Below are positions 1 to 5,321 of a stretch of 5,378 nucleotides of DNA, piece by piece. The notes under the pieces were generated by a model, which saw only the letters and a program-made list of their open reading frames with translations, was not told where the DNA came from and made no database searches. A program made the position numbers and the translations under genes. Source of the DNA: Candidatus Pacearchaeota archaeon RBG_13_36_9 (lineage in GTDB: Archaea; Nanobdellota; Nanobdellia; Pacearchaeales; GW2011-AR1); contig MFWN01000093.1 of NCBI GenBank assembly GCA_001786395.1, positions 6,787 through 12,164 of the forward strand, written 5' to 3'. The number at the start of each line of letters is the position of its first letter. The stretch's first letter is position 1.

Positions 1-351
1 ATAGATCCAGAACTCCACTATGTTAAAAATCTTGCGAATAAGAAATGCGCTGAAACAAATCTAACAGTAAATCCTTCATCAACAGCAAAATATTGTAGCA
101 ATTACACTACTCCTATGACAGAAAAAGAGAGAGAAGAATGCCTATGCCCTGAGGGCAAGGAAAAATTTCAGGGCTATATCGGGGCATATTGCGCAGCAAA
201 CTCTCAAATTCCATGTGATAGTAAGGACAATTGTCCAGAAGGGGAATCGTGCACTTCAAGTGACGGAGAAATATGGAAATGCACTGGATTACTTAGTGGC
301 TGTTACTATAATAATCCAGAAAATCCCGATGTAATGATTTGTGTTGATTAA
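1..351 (+). CDS. 3' end of a cysteine-rich, probably secreted protein
   Basis: The frame is open from the first base to a TAA at 349-351, so this is the C-terminal 116 residues of a longer protein whose start lies outside the window. The first in-frame ATG (115) need not be a real start, because cysteine-rich coding sequence continues upstream of it. Eleven cysteines fall in 116 residues (window-relative 16, 32, 47, 49, 64, 72, 78, 84, 94, 101, 114), with a cluster reading PCDSKDNCPEGESC followed by WKC. This spacing resembles disulfide-stabilised extracellular domains rather than a paired-CxxC zinc ribbon. Charged and polar residues dominate and no membrane segment is visible in this part. 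I do not recognise the family. The next gene on the same strand also encodes an exported, membrane-tethered protein and starts 32 bases later, so a shared cell-surface role is possible. Coding status is fairly safe; function is unknown. Confidence 0.72.
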   Translation: MDPELHYVKNLANKKCAETNLTVNPSSTAKYCSNYTTPMTEKEREECLCPEGKEKFQGYIGAYCAANSQIPCDSKDNCPEGESCTSSDGEIWKCTGLLSGCYYNNPENPDVMICVD

Positions 352-354
352 ACA

Positions 355-363
355 TTTATAAAC
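355..363 (+). promoter_or_regulatory. TATA box for the PEBP gene
   Basis: TTTATAAAC lies just after the upstream stop codon, with its centre about 25-26 bases before the ATG at 384. That spacing is expected for a leaderless archaeal transcript, and no Shine-Dalgarno sequence precedes the ATG. It supports the start at 384 over the internal Met36 codon at 489. Confidence 0.6.
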
Positions 364-383
364 TTCTAACTCTTGTATATTTT

Positions 384-926
384 ATGAAAAAATGGTGGAT
401 AATTGGAGGGGTTATTATATTAGTTATCTTAATAGTTTTATTTATTCCAAGGAATAATCAAGAATTAAATGAAAACCTTATAAACCAAATGAAAATAAAA
501 ACAACTTTTGAAAACAATACAAAGATACCGGAAAAATATACCTGCGATGGAGAAGATACAAGCCCGCCATTGGAAATTTCTGAAATACCTAAAAATGCAA
601 AGACCTTAGCAATCGTTGTTGATGACCCTGATGCGCCTGCCGGAACCTGGCTGCACTGGACAATTTGGAACATAACAGTTACTAAGAGCGCCTTAAGCAT
701 CAGCGAAGGAGAATCTCCTGGAACAGAAGGAAAAAATGACTTTGGGAATATAGAGTATGGAGGTCCTTGCCCGCCTTCAGGCACTCACAGGTATTTTTTC
801 AAAGTCTATGCGCTTGATGCAGGGCTTAACCTGGAAAAAGGCTCTTTAAAAAAACAGCTGGAAAAAGCAATGCAGGGGCATATATTAGATAGGGCAGAAA
901 TAGTAGGATTGTACAGCAAGAAATAG
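384..926 (+). CDS. membrane-anchored PEBP family protein (YbhB/YbcL-like)
   Basis: This 180-residue protein is a phosphatidylethanolamine-binding-protein (Raf kinase inhibitor-like) homologue of the prokaryotic YbhB/YbcL group. Family hallmarks are visible in order: TCDGEDTSPPL (53-63), DPDAPAGTWLHW (81-92) and YGGPCPPSGTHRYFFKVYALD (125-145). Asp81/Asp83, His91 and His135 would line the anion-binding pocket. Residues 1-3 (MKK) followed by a hydrophobic stretch at about 4-22 form an N-terminal membrane anchor. There is no lipobox cysteine, and the positive N-terminus predicts that the PEBP domain faces outside. Most YbhB-like proteins are about 150-180 residues, so the fold looks complete, with a short linker at about 23-36. 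Cys54 and Cys129 could form a disulfide outside the cell. The biochemical role of prokaryotic PEBPs is poorly defined; ligand or peptidase-inhibitor binding is only suggested for relatives. The ATG at 384 is favoured by its TATA box. Confidence 0.93.
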   Translation: MKKWWIIGGVIILVILIVLFIPRNNQELNENLINQMKIKTTFENNTKIPEKYTCDGEDTSPPLEISEIPKNAKTLAIVVDDPDAPAGTWLHWTIWNITVTKSALSISEGESPGTEGKNDFGNIEYGGPCPPSGTHRYFFKVYALDAGLNLEKGSLKKQLEKAMQGHILDRAEIVGLYSKK

Positions 927-1000
927 GGAGAAATCGCATCTGCAATTTGCCTTATAGAGCAGATAATAAGTTCGAAAACTTCGGAGCCCAGTTTTCTCTC
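926..1000 (+). other. possible structured RNA element: outer stem enclosing two hairpins
   Basis: Starting at the last base of the PEBP stop codon, GGGAGAAA (926-933) can pair with TTTCTCTC (993-1000), giving eight pairs with one G-U. Inside it are ATCTGC/GCAGAT (938-943 with 959-964, 15-base loop) and AAGTT/AACTT (968-972 with 977-981, CGAA loop). Together they make a three-way junction of about 75 bases. It is not a recognisable tRNA: there is no D-arm consensus and no paired GTTCGA T-arm. It could be a 3' UTR structure of the PEBP mRNA, part of a terminator (T-rich sequence follows), or a small RNA. Strand and function are inferred from base pairing only. Confidence 0.35.
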
Positions 1001-1019
1001 TAATAAATTTATTTTCTAA

Positions 1020-1064
1020 TCGCAAATATGAATGTGCGAAATCAACGAGCAGGAGGAGTTGATT
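1020..1064 (+). other. two adjacent stem-loops upstream of tgt
   Basis: TCGCA (1020-1024) pairs with TGCGA (1035-1039). It is followed without a gap by AATCAAC (1040-1046) pairing with GTTGATT (1058-1064). Both stems are perfect. The 11-base loop of the second contains AGGAGGA, a purine-rich, Shine-Dalgarno-like string with no well-placed start codon after it. The stems could be an RNA structure or a protein-binding palindrome; no known RNA family is recognised. Confidence 0.3.
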
Positions 1065-1112
1065 GAGCTATTAATTCGAGTGAAAGCAGGCTTTAATAAT
1101 AAATTGTCTTAA
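1032..1112 (+). CDS. possible 26-residue small ORF in the gap upstream of tgt
   Basis: ATG at 1032 opens a frame ending with TAA at 1110-1112. It encodes a short, acidic-then-basic, helix-prone peptide containing NEQEELIELLIRVKAG. A weak TATA-like stretch (AATTTATTTT, 1006-1015) lies roughly 20 bases upstream, so a leaderless transcript is conceivable. The ORF overlaps the stem-loops at 1020-1064, and coding and structural readings compete. It may also be the decayed end of a longer gene. I do not recognise the sequence and the call is weak. Confidence 0.2.
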   Translation: MCEINEQEELIELLIRVKAGFNNKLS

Positions 1113-1130
1113 AACACAAGAAAATACCTT

Positions 1131-1137
1131 TTTATAT
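1131..1137 (+). promoter_or_regulatory. TATA box for tgt
   Basis: TTTATAT is centred about 25 bases before the ATG at 1159, with the A-rich sequence AAAATACC just upstream as a possible BRE region. The spacing implies a leaderless mRNA, and no Shine-Dalgarno sequence is present. Confidence 0.65.
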
Positions 1138-1158
1138 CCCTTTTATTTAGTTGTTTTT

Positions 1159-2289
1159 ATGGAAGCTTTCACAATTATTCATAAAGATAAAACAAATGCA
1201 AGAATCGGAGTTTTCAAGACAAAAAAACACTCGATAGAAACTCCTTTTTTCATGCCAGTCGCAACAAAAGCAGCAGCCAAGCACCTGGACTCCAGGCAGC
1301 TTGAAGAGCTTGGAGCAAAGGCTGTTATATCCAATTCCATGATTCTCCATTTCCGTCCAGGAGACAAAATCATAAAAAAGCTTGGAGGAATTGGAAAGTT
1401 TATGAATTTTTCAGGAATAAATGTAACAGACTCAGGCGGGTTCCAAATGTATTCTGATTCAATTTATATTAAATCAAGTGAAAAAGGAGTATTTTTCAGG
1501 AATCCATTTTCAGGCGAGAAAATATTAATGACCCCTGAAAAAAACATGGAGATTCAGCTGAATATTGGAAGTGAAGTAGCAATGTGTTTAGATTCAATGC
1601 CTCTTTATTCTCACTCCAAAGAAGAAATAAAAACTGCAGTAGAAAAAACAACAATGTGGGCAAGAAGATGCAAACAAGAGCATGACAAGCTGCAAAAAAA
1701 CACAGAAAAAGAAAAAAGGCAGCTTTTGTTTGGGATAACTCAGGGAGGAATCTACGAAGACTTGAGAAAAGAGTCTATCAGTGAGTTAAAAGAGCTCAAT
1801 TTTGACGGCTATTCCATAGGAGGATTAGGATTAGGAGAAACTTTTGAAGAAGAAATGAAAATAGTAAAGCTTCAAAAATCAGTTCTTCCTGAAAACAAGC
1901 CAGTTTATCTCATGGGTATTGGAAACCCTGCTGAAATTCTTGAAGCAATATCATTAGGGGTGGATATGTTTGATTCACGGATGCCTACGCAAAGCGCAAG
2001 AAGAGGCACTTTATTCACCTCAAAAGGAAAATTAAAAATCCTAAACAAGAAATATGAATCAGATAAAAAGCCAATAGACAAAGAATGTAATTGTTTTGTC
2101 TGCAAGAATTATTCACGTGCCTATATTAAATTCCTGCTGAGCCAGGAAGAGCCTGTTGGAAAAGAGCTTGCTTCTTACCATAATTTATACTACCTAAACA
2201 GCTTAATAGAACAGGCAAAAAAACACATAAAAAAAAGAAGCTTTAAAGATTTTAAAGAGAAAATAAAAAAAGCGTATGAAAAAGAATAA
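1159..2289 (+). CDS. tgt: tRNA-guanine(34) transglycosylase, bacterial/eukaryotic type
   Basis: This 376-residue protein is a TIM-barrel tRNA-guanine transglycosylase, which swaps a guanine in tRNA for a 7-deazaguanine. It aligns by eye along its full length with E. coli Tgt (queuosine pathway, anticodon position 34). Catalytic and base-binding landmarks are present: TDSGGFQ (90-96, Asp91), Asp145, FGITQGG (191-197, Gln195), GGLGLGE (221-227), and the nucleophile Asp272 in DMFDSRMPT. The zinc ligands are Cys310, Cys312, Cys315 and His341. The length matches bacterial enzymes and there is no C-terminal PUA extension, unlike archaeal TgtA, which modifies position 15. Two pocket positions differ from E. 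coli: Met147 where it has Cys145, and Leu225 where it has Val217. The exact base (preQ1, preQ0 or queuine) is therefore uncertain. The last codons lie in a 33-base repeat that recurs at 5326-5358. The start is fixed by the TATA box. Confidence 0.95.
   Translation: MEAFTIIHKDKTNARIGVFKTKKHSIETPFFMPVATKAAAKHLDSRQLEELGAKAVISNSMILHFRPGDKIIKKLGGIGKFMNFSGINVTDSGGFQMYSDSIYIKSSEKGVFFRNPFSGEKILMTPEKNMEIQLNIGSEVAMCLDSMPLYSHSKEEIKTAVEKTTMWARRCKQEHDKLQKNTEKEKRQLLFGITQGGIYEDLRKESISELKELNFDGYSIGGLGLGETFEEEMKIVKLQKSVLPENKPVYLMGIGNPAEILEAISLGVDMFDSRMPTQSARRGTLFTSKGKLKILNKKYESDKKPIDKECNCFVCKNYSRAYIKFLLSQEEPVGKELASYHNLYYLNSLIEQAKKHIKKRSFKDFKEKIKKAYEKE
2251..2283 (+). repeat. 33-base direct repeat, copy 1 (3' end of tgt)
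   Basis: This stretch encodes residues 365-375 of Tgt (FKEKIKKAYEK) and is identical over 33 bases to 5326-5358. The match breaks at both edges (base 2250 is t against a; base 2284 is g against t). In copy 1 one more codon (GAA) precedes the stop. The copies start 3,075 bases apart. Confidence 0.95.
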
Positions 2290-2457
2290 ATTATTCTCTA
2301 AGACTTGTTGTAAAACTCTTTCATAATCTTAGTTAGCAAGTTTATCTATCACTGTTTGTTTAATTTTTTCTAATCTTTCTATATCCTAAACTTCTCTTTC
2401 TTGTTTAACTTCCATTTTTCTTTTTTCAATATCTGGAGAGTTTATTTCTTCTTTCAT
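2290..2457 (-). pseudogene. probable decayed small gene with two in-frame stops
   Basis: Read on the minus strand from ATG at 2457, one frame gives MKEEINSPDIEKRKMEVKQ and continues to TAG at 2386-2388. The same frame goes on with DIERLEKIKQTVIDKLAN to TAA at 2329-2331, then with DYERVLQQVLENN up to the tgt stop. Across both stops the text keeps a uniform charged, coiled-coil-like character (about 54 residues), as expected for one gene interrupted by two nonsense changes. A TATA-like element sits at the correct distance upstream (2479-2488). Two different stop codons argue against recoding by a single suppressor such as pyrrolysine. The alternative is chance: A-rich strands of AT-rich genomes easily read as Lys/Glu peptides. 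Only a 23-residue peptide (2386-2457) could be translated now. The family is not recognised. Confidence 0.4.
2364..2426 (+). terminator. T-rich region, candidate terminator for tgt
   Basis: Downstream of tgt the plus strand carries T-runs at 2364-2369 and 2415-2426 with no strong hairpin. Archaeal termination commonly uses T-tracts alone. The same Ts are the template of A-rich codons in the minus-strand pseudogene, so they may not be a dedicated signal. Confidence 0.25.
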
Positions 2458-2478
2458 TTTATTTTTTATTTGAATCTA

Positions 2479-2488
2479 TTATAATAAA
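2479..2488 (-). promoter_or_regulatory. TATA-like element for the decayed minus-strand gene
   Basis: On the minus strand this reads TTTATTATAA. Its centre is about 25-28 bases before the ATG at 2457, the same spacing as the confident leaderless genes here. It begins about 20 bases past the stop of the 210-residue gene, so the small gene would have had its own promoter. Confidence 0.35.
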
Positions 2489-2507
2489 TTGTTTTTGAGG
2501 TATTCTG

Positions 2508-3140
2508 TTAATAATCATCAATTCCTCTAAGGGGTACAGATATTACTTCTTTATCCTCTTCTTCTCCAGGTATCTTGCCGCAACAAGGACAGGTATTAAG
2601 ATTGAGGAGAGATCTTTTTAAGAAAATCTGGTAAGGGATTTGGAACAGCTTTTGTACTAGCCCATATTCCTTTTCTACTCTCCTTTTTAGACTCCAATAG
2701 TTATCTCCCACTAGAGGAGTCCAGTATAGTTCAGATTCAGTGGTTTTTGGGCTGACAAATCGCTTACTGGGGTAACACTTTCGTTTTAAATTAGCACTTA
2801 GTAAAAACTCATCGCCCCCGCTTGATCCTTTGGCTTCTATTTTATCATCCGGATATCTGTCCCCTCCGTAAAGAGTATGAATATTTCTTAGGGATTGAAT
2901 AATTTTTATGTTACCTTGATTAGCTCTTCCAATGAAACCCCGATAATCCCAATCAGTATAATCATAAAAGTTGCCTATTTTATCTAAACGATTTTTTCCC
3001 TTAAATACTTCTCTTGCTCCTATCTCGTGCCGAAATTTTTCAGCTGCATCGCTACATAAATAGTAATATTCCCAATTCTCTTTTGGGATTTCTCTTGCTA
3101 AACTTAACAATGAGTTTAAAGTAAGTCTTTCTTTTGCCAT
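2508..3140 (-). CDS. hypothetical protein, 210 residues, with C-terminal CPCCGK motif
   Basis: I do not recognise this protein. It has 210 residues, is hydrophilic and aromatic-rich (NWEYYYL at 22-28; NFYDYTDWDYRGF at 57-69), and shows no signal peptide or membrane segment. The only metal-site-like feature is CPCCGK at 184-189, close to the C-terminus. With one further cysteine at 29 and another at 122, it is not a complete zinc ribbon. GGDEF at 108-112 looks accidental. The start ATG (3138-3140) lies inside the end of the upstream prenyl-synthetase gene and the two overlap by 25 bases in different frames, pointing to one mRNA and coupled translation. There is no later Met codon, so a TTG at 3108-3110 is the nearest alternative start. 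The partner suggests, but does not show, a link to isoprenoid or lipid chemistry. Confidence 0.75.
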   Translation of the reverse strand: MAKERLTLNSLLSLAREIPKENWEYYYLCSDAAEKFRHEIGAREVFKGKNRLDKIGNFYDYTDWDYRGFIGRANQGNIKIIQSLRNIHTLYGGDRYPDDKIEAKGSSGGDEFLLSANLKRKCYPSKRFVSPKTTESELYWTPLVGDNYWSLKRRVEKEYGLVQKLFQIPYQIFLKRSLLNLNTCPCCGKIPGEEEDKEVISVPLRGIDDY

Positions 3141-4213
3141 TTTATTTTTTTTAATGATTCATAATACCTATTTGTATAAGCCATGCTACAACTCATAGAT
3201 AATGGGGCTCTTATTTCAGGAGAAAAAACTCTCAGTTCTCTTTTTGCCTGTCCTGCATATTCCTTGGCCTTGCTTATTGCAAAATTAATAGCCTCATTAG
3301 TCACAAGTATTCTTGTTAAATTCTCTAATTCCAAAGAAGAAGCTAATTTTCCTCTTTCAAGAACCTCTATTAATTTATTTCTCTCTTCTTCTGTTCCCCT
3401 ATGCAAAGTCCAGATTATAGGATAAGTAAGTTTCCCATGTTTTATGTCTGCATAAGAGTCAGAAGAATATCTTTCACAAGTGCCTCTGTTTTCTTCTTCT
3501 GGGACAAAATCAGCTGTATCATTGACAATTTGAACAAGCATTCCAAGATTACTGCCAAATTTTTTTACTGCTTCTTTTTTCTTTTCATCTTTTGTATCAG
3601 AAGCTATAGCTGCCATTTGGGCAATTTTTTCAAAGAAACTTGCATTCATTTGATAGATTCTTTTACTGCACAAGTTCATCATGTCTTCAAAAGAAAAAGC
3701 TTTTGCACTTGAGTAAGTGTTTTCAAAAATATCAGTATACTCTCCTTCAAGAAAAACTGTATCTGACTCCAGTAAAAGAGCAGAGAGTTCATCTGCTTTT
3801 CTTGGGTCTATCTTGCCTCTATATCCTTTTTCTAAAGTTCTGAAAGCCAGATTTCTTGTAATTCCAGCTGCAACAGCTCTTTTATCAATATCTGCTTTTG
3901 TTGTGCATCCCCCTTTTCCATCCCAAATTTGATTAAGGTAGTACATGCTAATGAGTTCTAATTCAGAGGCAGCTGCAAGAGGAATCCAATCTGCTTCTCT
4001 TGGCTTTCTGCCTTCAGATTTTTCAATAGCCTCATAAACAAATCTTGCAGTATGAGCTCTTAATTTGCTTGGATTTTCTATCCTTGCTCTGGGCAGCTCC
4101 AGCAAAGTAGAATCTTTGCTTATGCATTCTGAAGAATTTATCGCTTCTTCCAGTAGAGGATTAATTCTATCTGAAGTTTCTTTCATTAATCTCCAATAAT
4201 TCTCCGCTTCCAT
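3116..4213 (-). CDS. divergent polyprenyl-synthetase-fold protein with altered Asp motifs
   Basis: This 365-residue helical protein matches the trans-isoprenyl diphosphate synthase family by eye. SKLRAHTARFVYEA (49-62) corresponds to the substrate-binding GGKRxRP region, and AAASELELISMYYLNQIWD (80-98) to the helix with the first DDxxD. LLLESDTVFLEG (146-157) corresponds to the GD helix. FGSNLGMLVQIVNDTADF (219-236) followed by DIKHGKLTYPIIWTL (256-270) corresponds to the second Asp-rich motif and its GKxTxP tail. In canonical enzymes both Asp motifs bind Mg-diphosphate. Here the first reads NQIWD (94-98) and the second NDTAD (231-235), so several metal ligands are changed. The protein may be a non-catalytic partner, a ComQ-like specialised prenyltransferase, or an enzyme of altered chemistry; it should not be assumed to be the housekeeping GGPP synthase. 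It is the first gene of an operon with the 210-residue protein and diverges from the Lrp-like regulator. Confidence 0.83.
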   Translation of the reverse strand: MEAENYWRLMKETSDRINPLLEEAINSSECISKDSTLLELPRARIENPSKLRAHTARFVYEAIEKSEGRKPREADWIPLAAASELELISMYYLNQIWDGKGGCTTKADIDKRAVAAGITRNLAFRTLEKGYRGKIDPRKADELSALLLESDTVFLEGEYTDIFENTYSSAKAFSFEDMMNLCSKRIYQMNASFFEKIAQMAAIASDTKDEKKKEAVKKFGSNLGMLVQIVNDTADFVPEEENRGTCERYSSDSYADIKHGKLTYPIIWTLHRGTEEERNKLIEVLERGKLASSLELENLTRILVTNEAINFAISKAKEYAGQAKRELRVFSPEIRAPLSMSCSMAYTNRYYESLKKIKWQKKDLL

Positions 4214-4238
4214 TTTCTTTTATATCAATTTTATTACT

Positions 4239-4251
4239 GTTAAATGGTAAC
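4239..4251. promoter_or_regulatory. inverted repeat GTTA-N5-TAAC, candidate operator
   Basis: This 13-base palindrome includes ATGGTAA (4244-4250). It lies between the minus-strand TATA box (4258-4264) and the expected transcription start near 4235, a typical repressor position. A second ATGGTAA occurs at 4311-4317 in the equivalent place of the divergent promoter. The neighbouring Lrp-like protein is the obvious candidate binder, but this is inference. Confidence 0.35.
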
Positions 4252-4257
4252 TAAATA

Positions 4258-4264
4258 ATATAAA
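4258..4264 (-). promoter_or_regulatory. TATA box for the prenyl-synthetase operon
   Basis: On the minus strand this reads TTTATAT, the best TATA match upstream of the ATG at 4213. The expected start near 4235 would give a leader of about 22 bases with no Shine-Dalgarno sequence. A weaker ATTTAACA (about 4238-4245) has leaderless spacing and is the alternative. Confidence 0.4.
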
Positions 4265-4297
4265 ACTATTTGTTAATTTTTGCCTCAAAACACAAAA

Positions 4298-4305
4298 TTT
4301 ATATA
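4298..4305 (+). promoter_or_regulatory. TATA box for the Lrp-like gene
   Basis: TTTATATA has its centre about 22 bases before the ATG at 4323 and 28 before the next in-frame ATG at 4329. The usual TATA-to-start spacing falls between the two, so either Met1 or Met3 could be used on a leaderless or near-leaderless transcript. Confidence 0.6.
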
Positions 4306-4308
4306 CCC

Positions 4309-4322
4309 CTATGGTAATATAG
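4309..4322. promoter_or_regulatory. inverted repeat CTAT-N6-ATAG overlapping the start region, candidate operator
   Basis: This 14-base palindrome contains ATGGTAA at 4311-4317 and sits between the TATA box and the start codon of the Lrp-like gene. Binding there would block transcription, so autorepression is plausible. The half-site matches the one at 4244-4250, but the palindromic arms differ. Confidence 0.3.
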
Positions 4323-5321
4323 ATGAATATGGACAAAAATTATACTAAATATGAAAATGAGAAAATTAAACTAGACTTAAAAGACAGAAAAATACTTTAT
4401 CAACTTGATATAAATTCAAGGCAAAGTAACGCAGAAATAGCTAAAAAAGTCGGATTAAGCAAAGACGTTGTTGGTTACAGAATCAAGAAGCTTGAAGAAA
4501 ATGGATTAATCAAAGGCTATTATACCCTTATTGATTTTTCACGCTTGGGATATTTTAGCGTAAGGGTTTATTTAAAGCTTTATGATACTTCTCCAGATAA
4601 AGAAAAAGAAATTGTGGATTTTCTGGTTAAGGACAAGAAAGTGTTTTATGTTGCAGTAATTGAAGGTTCATATAATATTGACATCGGAACAATGGTAAAA
4701 GATATTTACGAATTTGAAGCTTTTTGGCTTGGATTCAAAAAAGAGTTTAAAGAGTGCATTGGAGAAGAAAGAGTATCAATTTTTACAAAAGCACATCACT
4801 TTCACAGGGCTTACATCCTTGATAAAAAAACTGATGATTCAGAAGTACAATTTTTCGGTGGAAAAAAAATTGTTAAATATGATGAAACAGACTTCGAGAT
4901 TTTAAAAATGATAGCAGTAAACTCAAGAGTTCCGATAATGGATATATCTGCAAAGATAAAAATTCCTCCAACAACTGTTGCGCATAGAATTAAACAGCTA
5001 GAAAACAATAAGATTATACAAGGATACAGATTTATCTTTGATTTTCAAAAATTTGGCTATGAATACTATAAAGTAGATTTAATTCTAAAAGACATCACAA
5101 GATTTGAAGAGCTTGTTAATTTTGCGCATAAGCATCCTAATATAATCTATATAGACCAGACAATAGGCGGCAGCGATTTTGAGTTTGATTTAGAAGTTAA
5201 AAATAAAGAAGAATTTCTAAAAATAATAGAAAATTTAAGAAAAGAATTTCCTGAAATTCGTACCTGGAATTTTTTCAGTATGGGCAGTTATCAAAAGCTT
5301 CTTTATTTTCCAGATTCTTAG
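4323..5321 (+). CDS. tandem Lrp/AsnC family transcriptional regulator
   Basis: This 332-residue protein contains two Lrp/AsnC units in one chain; classic Lrp/AsnC proteins are about 150 residues and have one. Unit 1 has a winged helix-turn-helix at about 18-67 (DRKILYQLDINSRQS, then AEIAKKVGLSKDVVGYRIKK) and a RAM-type effector/dimerisation domain at about 75-155 (EGSYNIDIGTMV). Unit 2 repeats the pattern: a helix-turn-helix at about 186-238 (DISAKIKIPPTTVAHRIKQL) and a second alpha/beta domain at about 247-320 (GGSDFEFDLEVKN). Such double proteins can mimic an Lrp dimer in a single polypeptide. The expected role is DNA binding in response to a small molecule, often an amino acid; the ligand cannot be read from the sequence. 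It is transcribed away from the prenyl-synthetase operon across a 109-base control region, which fits autoregulation plus control of the neighbour. The start may be Met1 (4323) or Met3 (4329). Confidence 0.9.
   Translation: MNMDKNYTKYENEKIKLDLKDRKILYQLDINSRQSNAEIAKKVGLSKDVVGYRIKKLEENGLIKGYYTLIDFSRLGYFSVRVYLKLYDTSPDKEKEIVDFLVKDKKVFYVAVIEGSYNIDIGTMVKDIYEFEAFWLGFKKEFKECIGEERVSIFTKAHHFHRAYILDKKTDDSEVQFFGGKKIVKYDETDFEILKMIAVNSRVPIMDISAKIKIPPTTVAHRIKQLENNKIIQGYRFIFDFQKFGYEYYKVDLILKDITRFEELVNFAHKHPNIIYIDQTIGGSDFEFDLEVKNKEEFLKIIENLRKEFPEIRTWNFFSMGSYQKLLYFPDS

Noticed and set aside
458..784. 108-residue ORF on the minus strand across the PEBP gene
   Set aside because: It is the antisense shadow of a well-matched PEBP domain and has no recognisable motif or promoter.
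926..1000. tRNA gene, suggested by a 75-base cloverleaf-like fold and a TTCGAAA loop
   Set aside because: There is no D-arm consensus, the T-stem fails after three pairs, and no anticodon arm is placed correctly on either strand.
2329..2457. Stop-codon recoding (pyrrolysine at TAG) to rescue the small minus-strand gene
   Set aside because: The frame is also broken by a TAA, which pyrrolysine decoding would not read; decay is simpler.
1095..2492. 12-base match ATAATAAATTGT at 1096-1107 and 2481-2492
   Set aside because: It is short, almost pure A/T, and lies in unlike contexts, so chance is a sufficient explanation in this composition.
2805..2819. GGDEF pentapeptide in the 210-residue protein, hinting at a diguanylate cyclase
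   Set aside because: Only the five residues (108-112) match; the surrounding helices and metal-binding Asp motifs of GGDEF domains are absent, and c-di-GMP cyclases are rare in archaea.
3183..3932. Several plus-strand ORFs of 67-103 codons opposite the prenyl-synthetase gene
   Set aside because: They overlap each other and lie antisense to a confident gene; their Ser/Phe/Leu-rich text is typical of reading a Lys/Glu-rich gene backwards.
1111..4295. AAAACACAA shared upstream of the tgt (1111-1119) and Lrp-like (4287-4295) TATA boxes
   Set aside because: The distance to the TATA box differs (11 against 2 bases), so it does not behave like a fixed BRE or activator site.
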